Under the pieces are notes generated by a model. The model worked only from the letters and a program-made list of their open reading frames with translations, was not told where the DNA came from and searched no databases. The translations under genes and the position numbers were made by a program. A stretch of 64,000 nt of DNA from JBFLXB01 sp964570625. GTDB taxonomy: Bacteria; Nitrospirota; Nitrospiria; 2-01-FULL-66-17. Each line of letters starts with the position of its first letter. The first letter of the stretch is position 1. Where the stretch lies: contig CAZMYW010000027.1 in assembly GCA_964570625.1 (NCBI GenBank), forward strand, positions 248,001 through 312,000, read 5' to 3'. Of the stretch, positions 7,115-15,674 are shown piece after piece.

Positions 7115-9798
7115 GGTGTAGACCCCTTGGGCTCAGTCACCGTGATCATGCGATCCGGGCTGACGCGACTCTTGCGCCAGACGCGTCCCGAGGGGAACGT
7201 GACCTCGACCGACACCGGACTTCCCCACGCCCCCAGACCAAACTCCACCGGCAGCGAGTGTTGATTGCCGGTGCCCTTCCCCCCTTGGACCTCCGCGATC
7301 TGCTTGAGCGGTCCCGCAGTCACGGTCACGCGCGCACCGATCGCGGAGCGGTTGCTCGCGGTCCCCACCGCGCGGATATGCAGCCAGTGGTTGGAGTTTC
7401 CGTCGTTGCGAAACAATCTCACCCCGTCCCAACTGCCGACCACCAGGTCGACGTCACCATCGCGGTCGATATCGGCGTACGCCGCGCCCCACGCGTTCTC
7501 CAGCCCCGCTCCGGCCAGCCACGTCGCATCGGTGAAATGTCCGTTGCCGTCATTACGGTACAAGGTGCTGCGCCGGCCCTTGTAGATCGCGGTGACATAG
7601 AGATCCAGGTCGCCGTCGTTGTCATAGTCGCCCCACGCGGGTTCGCTCGTCGTCTCGTCGAAGACCAGCCCCGCGTCGCCGAAGCGGTCGTCGAACCGCG
7701 GGGGCGAGCCGCCGTCATTGACCAACAACTGGCTGGTGTCCGAATACCCGATATAGCGGGGATGCGCCAAGTTGGCCAGAAACGCGTCCAGGTCGCCGTC
7801 GCGGTCGAAGTCCGCCCACTCCGCGCCGATCGAGTGCCCGAACGCGCCCTCCTGTTGCTGGCCTTCCACCCCCGCAGCCCGTGCCACGTTCTCGAATGTT
7901 CCATTGCCTCGGTTGCGCCACAAAAAGTTCGGATCCAGCCGGTAGTTGGTGACCAGGATGTCGGCCCACCCGTCATTGTCATAGTCGCCCCATGCCACGC
8001 CCCGACCGCACATCGGCTCGGCGCTCACGATCCCGGCGGACGCGCTCGCGTCTTCGAATCGCCCGTCACCCGCGTTACGCAGGAGGTGATGCGGCACGCA
8101 GATGCCCAGACTCACGGCACGATCGCGCGGCAATTCATAGTTGGCCACGTAGAGGTCCACCCGTCCGTCGCGATCGAAGTCTCCCCACCCAGCGCCCTCG
8201 GTGAGCACACGGGGGGGCAGACTCGTTGGTAACGGAGCCGCTGGACGCAACCTGCCTCCGCCCTGGTTCAGCCACACCTGGCCGTTCGAGCCTTCGACGT
8301 CCGGTTTGCCGTTTCCCATGGTGAACAGGTCCAATCGACCATCGTTGTCCACGTCGGCCCATATCGCGCCGTTGCCTCCTGCGTTGGATGCCAATCCCGC
8401 CGCTTCAGTCGTCTCGACAAAGGCGCCGTGCCCGTCGTTGCGAAACAGTCGACGACCGTCCACGATCAAGTCCTCGGCACCGTCACCGTCGTAGTCCCCC
8501 CATGCCACCCTGCCGCCGGTCACCGCATTCAGCCCGGCCTCCACGGTCACGTCGGTAAACGTCGTCACTGCAGCCTCGCGGGCCTCCGCGCGCCAGGGAG
8601 CCGGATCATCCGCGGTAGTGACGCCCAGTGTCACCGCAACCCGCTTGAAGGCCTCCGGCGCATCGACCACCGACGATCCCGTTTCCAAGGACAACCGATA
8701 CGCGTCGTACGCTTCCTGGTCTCTTCCTTGCGCTTCCAGCCATCGTCCCCGGTGATACGCCAAGCGATGATCTCGGGGCAACCAGTGTGCGGCTCGGTCG
8801 AACGCCTCTCCAGCCTCCTGGAAGCGTGCCAGTTTGAACAAGCCCCAGCCGATCTGATCCTCATACCGACCGCGCGCGTCGTCCAGCATCCGGCGCCAGC
8901 GAGTCACCGGGACATACGGCAGTTTCTCCCCGATCTGGACGTGATCGAGCGCGGCCAGGGCTTGCCGGATACGCTCGACGCCCCACTCCAAGTCCACGTC
9001 GAGTTCGATCGACCAGTATCCCGCGGAAAAGTTGAGGTTGCGGTTGTTCGGATCGCGACGAAGCAGCCGGCGGGCTTCGCGCTGGAACGCGTCGACCGGT
9101 TGCTGCCGAGCGGTCCAGCCCAGCTGATACTGGTACAGGAGGTGCCGATACACCGAATCCGGAAACACCCGAAGGAACGAATCAACCAGCCGTCGTCTGG
9201 TCGTGGCATCACCTTCCGCCAACGCGGCCTCGAAGGCTTCTTCGGCCGTTCCCGAGCGCGCCTCCCCGGACGGCGGCTCGTCGAGCAACATCCACAGCAC
9301 CCGCCGTGTCGCAGCGGTGTCGTGAAGCGCGTCATAGCCGTCATACGCCGCGATCCGACGGGACGTGCTCCGCGGGGAGCCAGCAAGCCACGCGGTCACG
9401 TCATCGTGCACCGCGGCCTTGATCGCGTCCGAATACTCTTGTTGTTGCAGGCGGGCGGCCCACCATCCGGAACGCGCTTCGTGGTTTTCCGGTTCGACCT
9501 CCAGGGCCGCCGCGTACTCGTGGACCGCCTCATCGTAGCGGCCCATGCGAAAGTAGGCGCCGCCTCGACGTTGGAGCAGGACGGAGTTTCGAGGCTCAAT
9601 CTCCAGCAATGCGGTGAAACGCCGAAGCGCCTCGTCGTGGTCGCGACGGTAGGTGGCGCCGTCTCCTTCCGCAATGGCGACACGAATGCCCTCGGGCACA
9701 ATAGGAACGGGCTCCAGGCGAGCCGCCGGAGCACACGCGGTCGCCGACGCGCTCAGGACAACGACGATAAGGAAACGGACGATCGCGGTCGGTCCCAA
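7111..9798 (-). CDS. TPR and FG-GAP/VCBS repeat lipoprotein with C-terminal ASPIC/UnbV domain
   Basis: A large surface or periplasmic protein of about 895 residues. After a signal peptide ending near SATAC (lipobox-like), tetratricopeptide-type helices occupy the first 40 percent ('FRMGRYDEAVHEYAAAL' is a clear one). Then at least seven FG-GAP/VCBS repeats follow, each with Ca-binding-like 'DYDGDG', 'DVDNDGRLD', 'DFDRDGRVD', 'DYDNDG' and similar strings, forming a beta-propeller. The C terminus is an ASPIC/UnbV domain of the CRTAC1 type. The TTG at 9798, 4 bp after the cupredoxin stop, is my preferred start; the frame is open to 9894 and the start is uncertain. Probably adhesion or protein interaction; no substrate is evident. 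Confidence 0.8.
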   Translation of the reverse strand: MGPTAIVRFLIVVVLSASATACAPAARLEPVPIVPEGIRVAIAEGDGATYRRDHDEALRRFTALLEIEPRNSVLLQRRGGAYFRMGRYDEAVHEYAAALEVEPENHEARSGWWAARLQQQEYSDAIKAAVHDDVTAWLAGSPRSTSRRIAAYDGYDALHDTAATRRVLWMLLDEPPSGEARSGTAEEAFEAALAEGDATTRRRLVDSFLRVFPDSVYRHLLYQYQLGWTARQQPVDAFQREARRLLRRDPNNRNLNFSAGYWSIELDVDLEWGVERIRQALAALDHVQIGEKLPYVPVTRWRRMLDDARGRYEDQIGWGLFKLARFQEAGEAFDRAAHWLPRDHRLAYHRGRWLEAQGRDQEAYDAYRLSLETGSSVVDAPEAFKRVAVTLGVTTADDPAPWRAEAREAAVTTFTDVTVEAGLNAVTGGRVAWGDYDGDGAEDLIVDGRRLFRNDGHGAFVETTEAAGLASNAGGNGAIWADVDNDGRLDLFTMGNGKPDVEGSNGQVWLNQGGGRLRPAAPLPTSLPPRVLTEGAGWGDFDRDGRVDLYVANYELPRDRAVSLGICVPHHLLRNAGDGRFEDASASAGIVSAEPMCGRGVAWGDYDNDGWADILVTNYRLDPNFLWRNRGNGTFENVARAAGVEGQQQEGAFGHSIGAEWADFDRDGDLDAFLANLAHPRYIGYSDTSQLLVNDGGSPPRFDDRFGDAGLVFDETTSEPAWGDYDNDGDLDLYVTAIYKGRRSTLYRNDGNGHFTDATWLAGAGLENAWGAAYADIDRDGDVDLVVGSWDGVRLFRNDGNSNHWLHIRAVGTASNRSAIGARVTVTAGPLKQIAEVQGGKGTGNQHSLPVEFGLGAWGSPVSVEVTFPSGRVWRKSRVSPDRMITVTEPKGSTP

Positions 9799-9802
9799 AC
9801 GC

Positions 9803-10171
9803 TCAGGGGTTGACTGAAATGATCCCCCACATCTGGAAGTGAATGGCGCAGTAATAATAATAGTAGGCCGAGACGGTCGCAAAGTGATGGTCAAACGATG
9901 TTCCAGGGTCCAGGCGGTGATAGATCTCCAGCTCTTTGCCGTTGGAGTCGGGCTTCGCGGTGACGATCATGTGCAACTGGTCGTCATTGTTGGTCCAACG
10001 CACGCGGTCGCCCTGATGGACCGCCAAGGCTTGGGGAGCGAACATGAAACTCTTGGCGGCGATGGACACGTCGTGCACCGACGGATCGGCGGAATAGGCG
10101 ACGGGGGCCGCCACCAGCAGAGTCCCCGCGGCGATTCCGACGAACAGGCGCCTCACCCCGCTCACGAACAA
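9803..10171 (-). CDS. Secreted cupredoxin (plastocyanin/azurin-like, type I copper)
   Basis: A 122-residue small blue-copper-type protein. Residues 1-28 form a signal peptide ending in AYSA. Likely copper ligands are His67 ('DQLHMIV'), Cys108, His111 and Met114 in the C-terminal 'CAIHFQM', an intact C-x2-H-x2-M loop. Five consecutive tyrosines precede the ligand cysteine, which is unusual. It acts in the periplasm as an electron carrier or copper-binding protein. It is the first gene of an operon with the FG-GAP protein and a glyoxalase-fold protein; the functional tie to them is unclear. A second, different cupredoxin lies at 59686. Confidence 0.85.
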   Translation of the reverse strand: MFVSGVRRLFVGIAAGTLLVAAPVAYSADPSVHDVSIAAKSFMFAPQALAVHQGDRVRWTNNDDQLHMIVTAKPDSNGKELEIYHRLDPGTSFDHHFATVSAYYYYYCAIHFQMWGIISVNP

Positions 10172-10235
10172 CGCCTCATCGTGCGGGGGTTATACCCCAG
10201 GGGCGCCGAGCGGGTCAACTCCGCAGCGCGGCTTC

Positions 10236-11837
10236 TCATGCCGCCGCGGCGTGCGGGGCGTCGTCGACCGGCCAGGTAAATGAAAAGACCGCCCCCGCGC
10301 CCTTGGCGGACCGCACCTGCAGGACGCCCCCGGCTTGCTCCACGATTTTCTTGACGATGGCCAGACCTACACCGGTGCCCTCCACGTCCACATCCTGCAG
10401 TCGCTGAAAGATCACGAAGACCTTGTCGTGATGACTGGGGTCAATGCCGATGCCGTTGTCGGCCACCTCGAACCGCGCGAATCGCCCCTCCATCGCGCCG
10501 CGGATCGAAATATTCGGTGCGGGCTGATCTCCCAAAAATTTGATCGCATTGCTCAACAGATTGCCGAAGATTTGCTGAAGCAGCAGGCGGTCCGCCGTTA
10601 TTTCAGGCAGGTCCTTGATCTCGATGCGAATGCCTCGGGCCGTGAGCGTCTCCGCGTGAAGGGCCAAGACGTCCTCCACCAACGTGTTGACCGCGATCCG
10701 CTCTGGACGGACCGCGGTTCGCCCCACGCGCGAGAGCGCCAGCAGGTCCTGGATCAGGTGGCCCATATGGATGACGTTGACCTGCATCCGATGCACATAC
10801 TGTCGCCCTTGATCATCGAGCCGGTCGCCGTAGTCTTCGGCCAGAATCGACGCGAGTCCCTGAAGCGCAACCACCGGGCTCTTGAGGTCGTGCGAGACCG
10901 TGTGGGTGAAGGTATCCAACTCTTCGTTGCGCCGCGCCAACTCGGCGGTTCGCTCGCCGACGCGGGCTTCCAGCGCCGCGTTCATGTGATTCAGTTCCGC
11001 CAGTTGATTCCGGAGCGCCTCCGCCATCCGGTTGAACGCCGACCCCAGGCTCGCCAGCTCGTCGCGCCCGCCCGATTCCAGGCGGGCGGGGACCGTGACA
11101 TTCCATTCTCCATCGGCCATCCGCCGGGCGGCGTGGGAGAGGACTCGAATCGGCCCCACCAGCGACCGCGCGATCAACAGGCTGATCAGAATCGCAAGGG
11201 CCAGCGCGACCCCGAACAGCGCCCACGCCACGGCGATCATGATCGTCAGTTGACGGCGCAGTTCAGCCGTACTTTGCAAGACCATCACGTCCAAGCTGTC
11301 TCGTATCCGAGTCATTTGATTGTCGGTTTGATCGGCCACGGTGTTGAACGCCAGAAACGAGTCCACCGAACGAGTTTGCCGCAGGCCGTCGAGCGCGTTG
11401 ACCAGCCGTTGGCCCAACAGGTCCAACTGTTGAAGGTCGTCCGCCATGCGGCGCCGCACCGAAGACGACGCCAGGGACCTCAGTCGGACGACTTGGACCT
11501 TCACAGCCGCCAGGTCTCGCACGAGGGCCCCGCCGATGACTTGTGCCGGCGCTAAAGGAGCCCGGTCGCCGGGATCGATCAGCAGGCTGAGGGCGACGGC
11601 GTCCATCTCGACCAACACGCGATCAATGCGATCGGTCATCGCCTTTTCCTGCACCTGGACCGCGTCGATCGTCTCCACCATCCCGCGAAAGCGGACCAGT
11701 TGGACGCCGACCAGAATCACCGCGCCGGCCATGCAGACCAGAATCGCCGAGAATCCAAGGATCAGGCGTTGCCGAATCGGCAATCGACGGATCGCGCGAG
11801 GCCCAAACCACTCGCTGATCAGACGCCAACCCGGCAC
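10236..11837 (-). CDS. Sensor histidine kinase with extracytoplasmic four-helix sensor and HAMP
   Basis: A 533-residue kinase. TM1 (about 25-48) and TM2 (about 198-222) flank a largely helical periplasmic region of about 150 residues, resembling a four-helix-bundle sensor. A HAMP domain and a coiled coil ('ALEARVGERTAELARRNEELD') lead to the H-box 'FTHTVSHDLKSPV' and an HATPase with 'GNLLSNAIKFL', 'VADNGIGID', 'VFVIFQRLQ' and 'GTGVGLAIVKKIV'. The H-box is of the phytochrome/Cph1-like class that often pairs with single-domain receivers. The two genes upstream, 3 bp away and beyond, encode such a receiver and a GGDEF/HD-GYP receiver protein, giving a phosphorelay linked to cyclic di-GMP. Confidence 0.9.
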   Translation of the reverse strand: MPGWRLISEWFGPRAIRRLPIRQRLILGFSAILVCMAGAVILVGVQLVRFRGMVETIDAVQVQEKAMTDRIDRVLVEMDAVALSLLIDPGDRAPLAPAQVIGGALVRDLAAVKVQVVRLRSLASSSVRRRMADDLQQLDLLGQRLVNALDGLRQTRSVDSFLAFNTVADQTDNQMTRIRDSLDVMVLQSTAELRRQLTIMIAVAWALFGVALALAILISLLIARSLVGPIRVLSHAARRMADGEWNVTVPARLESGGRDELASLGSAFNRMAEALRNQLAELNHMNAALEARVGERTAELARRNEELDTFTHTVSHDLKSPVVALQGLASILAEDYGDRLDDQGRQYVHRMQVNVIHMGHLIQDLLALSRVGRTAVRPERIAVNTLVEDVLALHAETLTARGIRIEIKDLPEITADRLLLQQIFGNLLSNAIKFLGDQPAPNISIRGAMEGRFARFEVADNGIGIDPSHHDKVFVIFQRLQDVDVEGTGVGLAIVKKIVEQAGGVLQVRSAKGAGAVFSFTWPVDDAPHAAAA

Positions 11838-11840
11838 GGC

Positions 11841-13910
11841 TTACGCCGCCTGTTGGCAGGGAGTGGGACCGGACTGAGAGGTGCCCTGTTGAAGACTTTC
11901 GATGAACCGTTCGACCAGGTGGGGGTCGAACTGAGTGCCCGCGCCGTCGCGGAGTTCCTGGATCGCCTCATGGTGGGTCAAGCGCCGTCGGTACGGCCGC
12001 GCGGAAATCATCGCCTGATACGCTTCCAGCAAGCCCAGCACCCGGGCCAGCCTGGGGATTTCCTCGCCCACCAGTCCACGCGGGTACCCGTGACCATCCC
12101 AGCGCTCGTGATGATACAGAATGGCCTGGGCCACGCCCTTGAACCGCGGGGCCTCCCGCCCCAGCAGTTCCGCGAGCCCCGGATGGGACTGGATGACCCG
12201 ACGCTCCTCGTCGGTGAGCGGACCCGGTTTGGCCAGGATACGCTCCGGCACACCGACCGCACCCACGTTGTGCAGGAGCGCCGCGATCTGCAACCCTTCC
12301 CGTTGGTCGTCAGTCAGGGCCAGGTGTCGGGCGAACGCCACCGCGTACTGCGCCACCTCCGACGAGTGCCCACGCATATAGACGCTCTTGGCGTCCACCA
12401 TCTCCGCCAATTGCTTCAACACGCTCAATGTCGGGTCCTCAACCACCGTCTCAGCGAGATCACCCTCGGAACCGATCCGGGCCTGCGCTCCCCGGCGGTA
12501 CCGGCACGCCCGGTTGCGTCCCGACTCCTTCGCGAGGTACAACGCGTGGTCCGCCGCCGCGATCAGCGACTCGCGATCCTCCCCGTCGTCGGGAAAACTC
12601 GCCACCCCGACGCTGACCGACAGCGGCACCGCCAGGCCCGAGGGCAGTGCCAGGTCGTTCGACGCGATCGCCCGAATCATCCGGTCGGCCACCGCGCTCG
12701 CCGCGTCGCCGTCGGTTTCGGGAAGGATGACCAAAAACTCCTCGCCGCCGTATCGAGCCACGATATCGACCTGCCTGAGTTGTTTGAGGATGCCCTTGGC
12801 CACGAGCCGCAGCACCACGTCTCCGACCTGATGGCCGTAGGTGTCGTTCACCCCTTTGAAATGATCCACATCGATCATCAAGACCGACAGCGGACGAGCG
12901 TACCGCTGAGCCCGTTCCGTTTCTTCTCCGAGCCTGCGCTGACACTCGCGGTGGTTGTAGAGGCCGGTGAGGCCGTCGGTGATGGCTTGCCGACGGGCTT
13001 CCTCCACGGATCGGAGCGTCTGGATCACGCCGGCCGCGTGGAGCGCCAGACTCAGGAGCGCTTCAGCGTGCTCGGACTGATGATACGGCCACTCCGGGTC
13101 CGAGTTGCCGACGAGGATCAAGCCCGCCGTGTGCTGCTGGCTCCGGATGGGGAGCACGATCGCGGACTCGATCACCGGAGTGTGGGCGGGCATGGTGTCA
13201 GGGTCGGGTTGATCGGTCAGATGACGGAAGATCGCGACGCCTTCCGTGGTCAGCCGCACCCCGAGGATTCCGCGCCCTTCGATCGACAGGTGGGTCAGGG
13301 ACTCGACCAGCTTCAGTCCGGAGGTCCTGACGCGTTCCACCAATCCCGTGATCGGGTCCAGAAACAGCGCCAATCCGACGCCGGATCGGGTGAGCAAGCG
13401 CGCGCCGTCGGCCAAGATCTGCGCCGCTCGGTCCAGATCACCCGCCACGGAGAGATCCAACGAAATCCGGGAGAGATCGCTCAACCGTCGCTGCGATTCG
13501 GCCAGCGCCACCTTCAGGCGGCGCTGCTCAACGACTTTTTCCACCACCGTGGGCAGCGTCGTCAGGTACTCGCCGCCTTTGGAGAGATAGTCCGCCGCGC
13601 CCTGCTTCATGGCTCGCACGGCAATCTGCTCGTCGCCTCGGCCCGTCACCATCACCACCGACGATTGAGGATACGCCGTCGTGATGGCCTCCAACACATC
13701 CAGCCCGGTCGTGTCAGGCAGGCTGTAGTCCAGGATCACGATGGGAAACGATTCGGTCGCCAGTCGGTCCAGACACGCGCGTCCGCTTCCGACCACGGTC
13801 ACCTGCCAACCCGGTCGATGTCGACGTAACACCCGCTCGACGACAGCGGCCTGATCGGGATGGTCTTCGACGACCAGGATGTTCAACGCGGTCGAGTCGC
13901 CCCCAAACAT
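11841..13910 (-). CDS. REC-GAF-GGDEF-HD-GYP protein, diguanylate cyclase with degenerate HD-GYP
   Basis: A 689-residue cyclic-di-GMP signalling protein: receiver (about 8-125, Asp in 'VILDYSLPD'), GAF domain (about 150-295), GGDEF domain (about 310-470) and HD-GYP domain (about 500-680). The cyclase signature is intact as GGEEF (388-392) with an inhibitory-site RQVD (379-382) exactly five residues ahead. The phosphodiesterase half is altered: the HD pair reads His547-Asn548, the usual 'GKIG' reads 'GAVG', and the later DxxD is 'EAYQ', while 'HHERWDGHGYP' survives. It therefore probably makes but may not degrade cyclic di-GMP. Start ATG overlaps the upstream stop as TAATG; a longer open frame to 13952 is unlikely. 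Confidence 0.9.
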   Translation of the reverse strand: MFGGDSTALNILVVEDHPDQAAVVERVLRRHRPGWQVTVVGSGRACLDRLATESFPIVILDYSLPDTTGLDVLEAITTAYPQSSVVMVTGRGDEQIAVRAMKQGAADYLSKGGEYLTTLPTVVEKVVEQRRLKVALAESQRRLSDLSRISLDLSVAGDLDRAAQILADGARLLTRSGVGLALFLDPITGLVERVRTSGLKLVESLTHLSIEGRGILGVRLTTEGVAIFRHLTDQPDPDTMPAHTPVIESAIVLPIRSQQHTAGLILVGNSDPEWPYHQSEHAEALLSLALHAAGVIQTLRSVEEARRQAITDGLTGLYNHRECQRRLGEETERAQRYARPLSVLMIDVDHFKGVNDTYGHQVGDVVLRLVAKGILKQLRQVDIVARYGGEEFLVILPETDGDAASAVADRMIRAIASNDLALPSGLAVPLSVSVGVASFPDDGEDRESLIAAADHALYLAKESGRNRACRYRRGAQARIGSEGDLAETVVEDPTLSVLKQLAEMVDAKSVYMRGHSSEVAQYAVAFARHLALTDDQREGLQIAALLHNVGAVGVPERILAKPGPLTDEERRVIQSHPGLAELLGREAPRFKGVAQAILYHHERWDGHGYPRGLVGEEIPRLARVLGLLEAYQAMISARPYRRRLTHHEAIQELRDGAGTQFDPHLVERFIESLQQGTSQSGPTPCQQAA

Positions 13911-14365
13911 TACGCCCGTATCCCTGCGGAAGAGCGGTTGATCAAAAACCAATATTGCTCGATCTGTCGGATCCGCTCTGAAAATTCATCAAACCGTACG
14001 GGCTTCGTGACGAAACTATTGGCCCCCAGCTCGAAGCTCTTTCGGACCTCTTCCTCCCGTCCCGACGTGGTCAACATCACGACCGGCACCACCCGCAACA
14101 CCGGATCGCCCTTAATCTCGCTCAACACGTCCAAACCGCTGCGTTTCGGCAGGTTGACGTCCAGCAACACCAGCCCGGGAAGGGGGCGTCCGGCGTGGTC
14201 GGCGTAGGCGTTCCGGCGGTACAACAGGTCCATGGCTTCAATGCCGTCGCGAACCCACAACACGGCGTTGGCCAGGCGGCCCTGACGCAACGTCCGGATC
14301 GTCAGTTCGGCGTGGTCCGGGTTGTCCTCGACCAGCAGAATGTCGACTTTCTCCGCCCCATCCAT
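13910..14365 (-). CDS. Single-domain CheY/Rcp1-like response regulator
   Basis: A 151-residue receiver without output domain. Acidic pocket 'VEDNPDHAEL', phosphoacceptor Asp in 'LVLLDVNLPKRSG', Thr/Ser 'MLTTSGREEE' and Lys in 'FVTKPVRFDEF' are present. This is the Rcp1 subfamily that accepts phosphate from phytochrome-class kinases. First gene of the operon with the REC-GGDEF protein (TAATG overlap) and the histidine kinase. A GAGGG ribosome-binding site precedes the ATG. Divergent from htpX. Confidence 0.9.
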   Translation of the reverse strand: MDGAEKVDILLVEDNPDHAELTIRTLRQGRLANAVLWVRDGIEAMDLLYRRNAYADHAGRPLPGLVLLDVNLPKRSGLDVLSEIKGDPVLRVVPVVMLTTSGREEEVRKSFELGANSFVTKPVRFDEFSERIRQIEQYWFLINRSSAGIRA

Positions 14366-14424
14366 ACCACCCTCGTTTGCGACCGAAAAAGGCGTGTGAG
14401 ATCATGATACCGGGGAGCTGGATT

Positions 14425-14454
14425 TTGTCGAGGGCACCGCCGTCGTGGTAGAAT
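14425..14454 (+). promoter_or_regulatory. Probable sigma-70 promoter of htpX
   Basis: TTGTCG (14425-14430) and TAGAAT (14449-14454) are separated by 18 bp and lie 61 bp ahead of the htpX ATG, within the divergent spacer between htpX and the receiver gene. Both hexamers match the consensus at four or five positions. Confidence 0.5.
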
Positions 14455-14515
14455 ACGGCCGGTTTTCAACGACGGCACCACACCCGTCACGATCGAGGAG
14501 GATCGTTCTACGCCG

Positions 14516-15403
14516 ATGAAAAACCTCAAAGGAATCGTGTTGCTGGTTCTGGCCAATGCGCTGATCTTTGTCACCCTGTCGATCACGTTTACGATCCTGG
14601 TTCAGATCGTTCTGCCCGCGTTCGGCATCGACCTCCGCGGGTCGGTGAACCAGTCGTTGCTGCTCTGGTCGTTCGTGATAGGCTTCGGCGGGGCATTCGT
14701 GAGTCTGCTGATGTCCAAATACCTCGCCCGGGCAGGACTCCGAGCGACACGTATCACCCAACCGCAAACGACGGAGGAACAACTCGTCTATCGAACCGTC
14801 GAGGAACTTGCTCAGCGGTTGGGAATTCGGATGCCGGAAGTCTGGATCTACGACGCCCCGGACCCCAACGCGTTCGCGACCGGACCCAGCAAAAACAACG
14901 CCATGGTCGCGGTCTCGACCGGACTCTTGCGGCATCTGGACGAACGCGCGGTCAAGGCCGTGCTGGGCCACGAGATGGGTCACGTGTTCAACGGCGACAT
15001 GTTTGCCACCACCGTGCTGATGGGATTGATGAACACCTTTGTATATTTCATCAGCAACATCATCATGCGGCACATCGCCGAGCGCAACCAGATGGTGGGG
15101 TTCGTGGCGTACTTCTTCATCCAAACCGTGTTGTCGTTCCTGGCCATGATCCCGATCTGCTATTTCTCACGCCGGCGGGAATTCCGCGCGGATCGCTACG
15201 CCGCACAGGCCTTCGGACCCGATGCCATGATCTCAGCGCTGCAAGGGATCGACCGGTTTGCAAAAGCCGCGCGCATTCAGTATTCGACGCAGGACGCGCT
15301 CGCCACCATGAAAATCTCCGGATCGACCCGCGGGTGGATGCACCTGTTCGCCACCCATCCCCCGATCGAAGCCCGGATCAATGCATTGCGGAACACCGTG
15401 TAA
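14516..15403 (+). CDS. htpX: Membrane zinc metalloprotease HtpX
   Basis: Membrane-integrated M48 protease that degrades misfolded membrane proteins, complementary to FtsH. The 295-residue protein has two N-terminal membrane segments (about 4-30 and 38-62), the zinc site H152-E-M-G-H156, two further hydrophobic segments (about 162-185 and 195-218) and the third zinc ligand region 'RREFRADRYAA'. Length matches E. coli HtpX. GAGGAGG-like sequence upstream of the ATG supports the start. Followed by a strong intrinsic terminator at 15425, so it is probably monocistronic. Confidence 0.95.
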   Translation: MKNLKGIVLLVLANALIFVTLSITFTILVQIVLPAFGIDLRGSVNQSLLLWSFVIGFGGAFVSLLMSKYLARAGLRATRITQPQTTEEQLVYRTVEELAQRLGIRMPEVWIYDAPDPNAFATGPSKNNAMVAVSTGLLRHLDERAVKAVLGHEMGHVFNGDMFATTVLMGLMNTFVYFISNIIMRHIAERNQMVGFVAYFFIQTVLSFLAMIPICYFSRRREFRADRYAAQAFGPDAMISALQGIDRFAKAARIQYSTQDALATMKISGSTRGWMHLFATHPPIEARINALRNTV

Positions 15404-15424
15404 ATCGAGTATCACGAGACCTGC

Positions 15425-15462
15425 CGAGGGCCATGGTCAACCGACCGTGGCCCTCGTTTTTT
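15425..15462 (+). terminator. Rho-independent terminator of htpX
   Basis: CGAGGGCCA (15425-15433) pairs with TGGCCCTCG (15448-15456), extended inward by a T-G pair and GGTC/GACC to a 14-bp stem with an AACC loop, followed by six T (15457-15462). It sits 22 bp after the htpX stop. Confidence 0.92.
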
Positions 15463-15499
15463 GGGGAATTGGATACAGGAAGGATCTACAGCTCGAGGT

Positions 15500-15574
15500 T
15501 GGAGGCGGCGGGCGGGTTCGAACCGCCGCATCGCAGTTTTGCAGACTGCTCCCTTACCACTTGGGTACGCCGCC
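15500..15574 (-). tRNA. tRNA-Cys (GCA), CCA encoded
   Basis: Reading the minus strand, acceptor GGCGGCG (from 15574) pairs with CGCCGCC, the anticodon arm is CAGTC-TGCAAAA-CTG type with anticodon GCA, and the T arm has GGCGGTTCGAACCCGCC. The discriminator is U and CCA is genomically encoded (15502-15500). The sequence is the standard bacterial tRNA-Cys. Confidence 0.96.
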
Positions 15575-15584
15575 GTGGACGCGA

Positions 15585-15614
15585 GTTATAACAGACAGTG
15601 GAAAAACGTGTCAA
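15585..15614 (-). promoter_or_regulatory. Promoter of tRNA-Cys
   Basis: On the minus strand TTGACA (15614-15609), 18-bp spacer and TATAAC (15590-15585), ending 10 bp before the tRNA 5' end. Its -35 box is only 1 bp from the -35 box of the divergent hisS promoter. Confidence 0.75.
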
Positions 15615-15615
15615 A

Positions 15616-15645
15616 TTGACTTCGCTCGCGGTCGAACGGTACGAT
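15616..15645 (+). promoter_or_regulatory. Promoter of hisS
   Basis: TTGACT (15616-15621) and TACGAT (15640-15645) with an 18-bp spacer, 29 bp ahead of the hisS GTG. Arranged back-to-back with the tRNA-Cys promoter, so the two may compete for RNA polymerase. Confidence 0.65.
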
Positions 15646-15674
15646 CGTTTTTCTGTCGCACGGGTACGGTCGAG

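Noticed and set aside
9839..10279. Plus-strand open frame over the cupredoxin
   Set aside because: It is antisense to a gene with clear copper ligands and has no similarity.
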